This document shows positions 30,689 to 33,488 of a stretch of 33,488 nucleotides of DNA, piece after piece. The notes under the pieces were generated by a model that was not told where the DNA came from, ran no database searches, and saw only the letters and a program-made list of their open reading frames with translations. Positions within the stretch are counted from its first letter, which is position 1, and the number at the start of each line of letters is the position of its first letter. This DNA comes from a bacterium. Its GTDB lineage: Bacteria > Patescibacteriota > Minisyncoccia > Moranbacterales > GWC2-37-73. The translations under genes were made by a program, and so were the position numbers. The stretch covers positions 1-33,488 of the forward strand of contig QKEW01000008.1 in NCBI GenBank assembly GCA_003251635.1, written 5' to 3'.

Positions 30689-31087
30689 CTAAAAATCATC
30701 CCTGCCACCCAACCAAGCATTGATGGCTTGCAAAGCAATGAAGCCAGAAAGTCCGACAATGATTCCGACAATTGACCACTTCATAGCAGCTTTGGCTTTA
30801 GTGATCAGATCATTATCTCCAGCCGCTACCAAGTAAATAATTCCGGAAATTACAAAACCGATAATTCCAACTATCCCAAACAAACTCAAAAGCCAAAAAA
30901 GAAGATTCTCCACGATTCCCAAAATAGTTCCGTCCGGCAAACCGTAATCCTGCCCAACGGAAAAACCACCACTGGAACCATCCGAGCCAATCGAGATGCT
31001 CCAATCCAACGAAGCCAAAGCGATGGTTGGCAAAAACAAACCGGTAGCAGCCAAAGAATAAAAAAGCGTTTTAATTTTGTTTTTCAT
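30689..31087 (-). CDS. T4SS-type two-helix pilin
   Basis: This 132-residue protein has a signal segment ending near ALAS and a short Gly/Ser-rich region. Two membrane helices follow, separated by SGIIYLVAAGDNDLITKAK, and it ends GGRDDF. The pattern is that of the TrbC/VirB2-like T4SS pilins common in CPR genomes, which are thought to build surface filaments for attachment or DNA uptake. It is first in a unit with the 30042 gene, under the promoter at 31160-31188. Confidence 0.85.
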   Translation of the reverse strand: MKNKIKTLFYSLAATGLFLPTIALASLDWSISIGSDGSSGGFSVGQDYGLPDGTILGIVENLLFWLLSLFGIVGIIGFVISGIIYLVAAGDNDLITKAKAAMKWSIVGIIVGLSGFIALQAINAWLGGRDDF

Positions 31088-31159
31088 TTTTATTTTTAAT
31101 TTTTCTTAGTCAAAAAATGTCCAAAAAAAATTAGCAATAAGATATTTTAAATTTATTTT

Positions 31160-31188
31160 ATTATACCACAACCCAACACCTTTTACAA
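31160..31188 (-). promoter_or_regulatory. Promoter of the 31087-30042 pilin pair
   Basis: The -35 is TTGTAA (31183-31188), the spacer is 17 bases, and the -10 is TATAAT (31160-31165) preceded by TGG. The leader of about 65 bases is AT-rich and has no Shine-Dalgarno. Confidence 0.7.
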
Positions 31189-31201
31189 TTTTACCAGCCA
31201 C

Positions 31202-31226
31202 AAAAAAACGCGGCCGAAGCCGCGCT
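31202..31226 (-). terminator. Terminator with UUCG tetraloop after the 31253 pilin
   Basis: The stem CGCGGC/GCCGCG has a TTCG loop and seven T follow on the minus strand. It separates the upstream pilin unit from the downstream pair. Confidence 0.92.
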
Positions 31227-31252
31227 TTCCTATATTTATTAGCTTTGCAAAA

Positions 31253-31603
31253 CTAAAAATTATCACTACCGCCCAAAAGACCTTGAACTGCTCGAATTAC
31301 CACCAAACCAATCAAAGCTACCAAAACTCCAATAATAGAGTTGATCATAGCTTTTTTAGCGGTTCCAATGCGATTTTCATCACCAGCTGCCGTCAAATAC
31401 ATAATACCGGAAATCACAAAACCAATAACACCGATGATACCCACAATCATCAAAAGCCAGTTCATGATACTGGTTATGATGTCCGTCAAACTGGCTGAAG
31501 GCAGATTGGTTCCGGATGGAGCCTGAAATTGAGCTAGGGCCAAAGACGGAGCGGTCATAACAGCTACCGCCAATGATCCAATCACTGTTTTTACTCTGTT
31601 CAT
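31253..31603 (-). CDS. T4SS-type two-helix pilin with strong Shine-Dalgarno
   Basis: This 116-residue protein has a signal peptide MNRVKTVIGSLAVAVMTA ending near ALAQ. A short region leads to two helices separated by SGIMYLTAAGDENRIGTAK, and it ends GGSDNF. It is the most compact and canonical pilin of the four. AAGGAGG lies six bases before the ATG, the only strong Shine-Dalgarno in the array, and a strong terminator follows. This suggests it is the major, highly expressed subunit. Confidence 0.87.
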   Translation of the reverse strand: MNRVKTVIGSLAVAVMTAPSLALAQFQAPSGTNLPSASLTDIITSIMNWLLMIVGIIGVIGFVISGIMYLTAAGDENRIGTAKKAMINSIIGVLVALIGLVVIRAVQGLLGGSDNF

Positions 31604-31609
31604 ATTACA

Positions 31610-31616
31610 CCTCCTT
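31610..31616 (-). promoter_or_regulatory. Strong Shine-Dalgarno of the 31253 pilin
   Basis: AAGGAGG with six bases to the ATG; the neighbouring pilin genes have none. Confidence 0.8.
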
Positions 31617-31658
31617 TTCTGATTTTAATTTTAATTTTTATTTTTTCTATCCTATTTT

Positions 31659-31988
31659 TTATTTTGCAAAAAAACTTCCAAACAATCTCATTATCATCAA
31701 AGCGGAAAAAGAAATTATGAGTCCGACAATTGCGTAGGTTGTTGATCTTTTGGCAAAATGAGTTCGCCTAAAATCTCCTCTGGCAAAAAAATAAATAATT
31801 CCACTCACAATCAGCATTATTATAGCAAGAATTCCGACCACCGACAAGGCGAATTTCAAAACGTTAACCAAAACTGTCGAAATTCTGGGCGCGTCAGAAA
31901 TAACCCCAGCCCTTCCAATTTGTGGAGAAAAAATAACAACGGCCAAAAAACCAATCTTTAAAATTTTGCTAAAAATATTTCTCCTCAT
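31659..31988 (-). CDS. T4SS-type two-helix pilin-like protein, divergent
   Basis: This 109-residue protein has a signal segment (LAVVIFSPQIGRAG) and two helices separated by SGIIYFFARGDFRRTHFAKRS, so the AAGD turn is ARGD here. It ends FFAK, without the terminal Phe of the other three. It lies seven bases after the 31996 gene and 55 bases before the 31253 pilin. A structural or assembly role distinct from the filament subunit is possible. Confidence 0.8.
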   Translation of the reverse strand: MRRNIFSKILKIGFLAVVIFSPQIGRAGVISDAPRISTVLVNVLKFALSVVGILAIIMLIVSGIIYFFARGDFRRTHFAKRSTTYAIVGLIISFSALMIMRLFGSFFAK

Positions 31989-31995
31989 TATAGTT

Positions 31996-33414
31996 TTACG
32001 TCAGGTCAACCGTGTTACCACTAATTTTAGGAAGATCATCCCAAGACTCCATAGGATCCGTGTTTCCTCCATCCACAAAACCCATTGGAGTTATTCTGTT
32101 TATGACTATAGGGGACTTTTTAATCTCAACTTTTTTTAAGATTTTTTCTTTTGAGATTGGAGCGCTGCCCAAGTGAGACTGAATTTCAAAAGCTGGTTTT
32201 GATTGACCAATCGTCGATTTGATTGAAAGTGGTTGAGGAGTTTTCTTGCCAAGCGAATCTGTTTTTTTGGTTTCTTTTTTCGATTCCCGGTTACCTTCCT
32301 TTTCGACTGGCAGGGTTTGCGGGGAAGAAAATCTCACTTTACCTTGAATCGAAGGTGATCCTTGAATTTTTTCCTGGTTGCCAATTAATGATTTGGGTTT
32401 ATTTTCATTCCCATTCAAATTCAAACCACTTCGAACATTAGCTGCCGGATTCCAAGCATTGTTTGATAAATTATTTTTTTCTGAAGCTCCGGGAATTTTA
32501 TAAGGTTCATTGCTGGCCATATCCAGGGATTTTTTCAAAAGATTTTTATCTTTTACGCCCGGTTTTGAAATCTTAATCGAACCGGTCAAGAAAGATCTCT
32601 TAGGGTTTCCCTCGCCAATCGAATCGCCTAGGATATCATACACCGGCGGAGTCTGACCAAGATCCATACCTCTTCTAGTAGAAGGTTTTTTGTTTGAATT
32701 TCCAAACGAATTAGAGAAAATTATTTTCTTGCCAACTTTATCAATTGGAAGTTTATCCCCATCGTCCAAGGATTTTAGAATTAAAGTCAATCTATCCCGA
32801 TCACCCGAATCAAGTCTTTTGGTGTTCTCGCCATGAAAAAGAAAATTGCCACGCTGCATCATTTCATGCTTACCATTGCCCACATTATCGTGATAGTCAA
32901 CAATCCAGTTCTTTATTGAAGGTTTAACCATTTCGGTAAAAGCTCTGAGCTTCAAGGGATTGGAAGTGATCAATTGCTCACCCAAACCGGGAAATTCTCT
33001 CATGGCTTCAATCAAGGACATTTTGTTGGCTGAATCATTTTCGCCCGATGAATCCTCCGGTTTTTGAGCAAGAATTTTCAAAATCACATCCTTGATTTTA
33101 GCAATTTCTTCGGGAGAGTTTTTGGAAAATTTCTTAGCCAAAATTTCATCCAACTGTTCTTTTTTTGTCTCACCCCAAACTAAATCGCGCACGGTTCGAG
33201 AAATTTCAGAAGTTTGTTCTAAATCCAATTTCAAACTGTCTTGTAATTCTTCAATTGAATCCAAAGTAAAATCACTACTAAGTAACTCTTTGTCTAATTT
33301 AGACAAAGAGCCATTCTTTTTCCATCTTTGTTGGCGCTGTTGATCAGTTTCCTTTTCACAAATCGGAACAATCAAAGGAGAAACTGCTACGGCCTGTTTC
33401 ATGTTATCATTCAT
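31996..33414 (-). CDS. Large cytoplasmic protein with disordered middle, upstream of the pilins
   Basis: This 472-residue protein is not recognised. Residues 1 to about 225 are helical and charged (KLDKELLSSDF, SPEEIAKIKDVILKIL, FPGLGEQLI). Residues about 225-440 are Pro/Ser/Asn/Lys-rich with repeated IKS and KIS-type pieces, probably disordered. The last 30 residues are acidic (TDPMESWDDLPKISG). There is no membrane segment or signal. It is first in the visible part of the pilin unit and may be a cytoplasmic assembly or regulatory partner of the secretion machine. There is no Shine-Dalgarno. The 74 bases to the window edge show no gene. Confidence 0.75.
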   Translation of the reverse strand: MNDNMKQAVAVSPLIVPICEKETDQQRQQRWKKNGSLSKLDKELLSSDFTLDSIEELQDSLKLDLEQTSEISRTVRDLVWGETKKEQLDEILAKKFSKNSPEEIAKIKDVILKILAQKPEDSSGENDSANKMSLIEAMREFPGLGEQLITSNPLKLRAFTEMVKPSIKNWIVDYHDNVGNGKHEMMQRGNFLFHGENTKRLDSGDRDRLTLILKSLDDGDKLPIDKVGKKIIFSNSFGNSNKKPSTRRGMDLGQTPPVYDILGDSIGEGNPKRSFLTGSIKISKPGVKDKNLLKKSLDMASNEPYKIPGASEKNNLSNNAWNPAANVRSGLNLNGNENKPKSLIGNQEKIQGSPSIQGKVRFSSPQTLPVEKEGNRESKKETKKTDSLGKKTPQPLSIKSTIGQSKPAFEIQSHLGSAPISKEKILKKVEIKKSPIVINRITPMGFVDGGNTDPMESWDDLPKISGNTVDLT

Positions 33415-33488
33415 AACAGTCTAATTTTGTTTTTATTTTTGACAAAAATTCTATATCTGAATTCCGCTATTTCGCATTGCCTCCTTAT

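Overview
The window is an AT-rich bacterial chromosome segment with short intergenic gaps, and nearly all of its genes lie on the minus strand. Its gene set points to a Patescibacteria (Candidate Phyla Radiation, CPR) genome, probably of the Parcubacteria side. Features supporting this are an array of four small two-helix type IV secretion pilins, many single-pass secreted proteins of unknown family, orphan FolC, YchF, Obg and ThiI, and mostly Shine-Dalgarno-free A/T-rich leaders. TGA is used as an ordinary stop codon, which argues against the Gracilibacteria/Absconditabacteria code. The assignment is inference from gene content; no rRNA is present.

Layout. 1-4250 (minus) carries a partial membrane gene, a short TsaB-like protein, a membrane-anchored amidase, folC, a secreted Cys-rich protein of unknown family and a 55-residue membrane protein. 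4349-5092 is an SDR oxidoreductase behind a strong promoter and a leader hairpin. 5281-7208 is an atypical two-gene unit with strong Shine-Dalgarno sites: a membrane protein and a signal-peptide protein that looks like an outer-membrane beta-barrel with a frameshift near its end. It lies just downstream of tRNA-Gly(TCC). 7606-10822 is a three-gene carbohydrate/envelope operon (GT4 glycosyltransferase, alpha/beta hydrolase, glucosidase-like protein). 10863-18432 holds DedA, an RRM RNA-binding protein with a structured leader, a BaiN-like flavoprotein, obg (plus), a YvlD-like membrane protein, a dihydrouridine synthase, a coiled-coil protein, a lysozyme-like protein, a DUF389 protein and a membrane coiled-coil protein. 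18596-20598 is groES-groEL under a CIRCE operator. 20694-22240 is an ABC exporter. 22326-23431 is a coupled pair of unknown genes, followed by ychF.

24650-26125 (plus) carries a 50-residue zinc-ribbon gene and thiI. 26126-26647 has no protein gene. It holds a candidate structured non-coding RNA on the minus strand with its own promoter, and a second, diverged copy of the last 100 bases of thiI. 26648-29583 (minus) contains a small unknown gene and a corA-nudix-alr operon. 29680-29990 is a small Cys-rich membrane gene behind two leader hairpins. 30042-33414 is the pilin array with a large disordered protein upstream.

Two genome-wide patterns stand out. Promoters share a near-consensus -10 (TATAAT/TAGAAT, usually preceded by TGn) and a -35 of TTGACA or TGGACA. 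Genes also fall into two translation-start classes: about thirty mostly housekeeping genes without a Shine-Dalgarno, some nearly leaderless, and about seven genes, mostly accessory, with a clear one. The most interesting unexplained items are the candidate RNA at 26130-26363, the recurrent ACGGGTG leader hairpins, and the beta-barrel gene in a genome that should lack an outer membrane.
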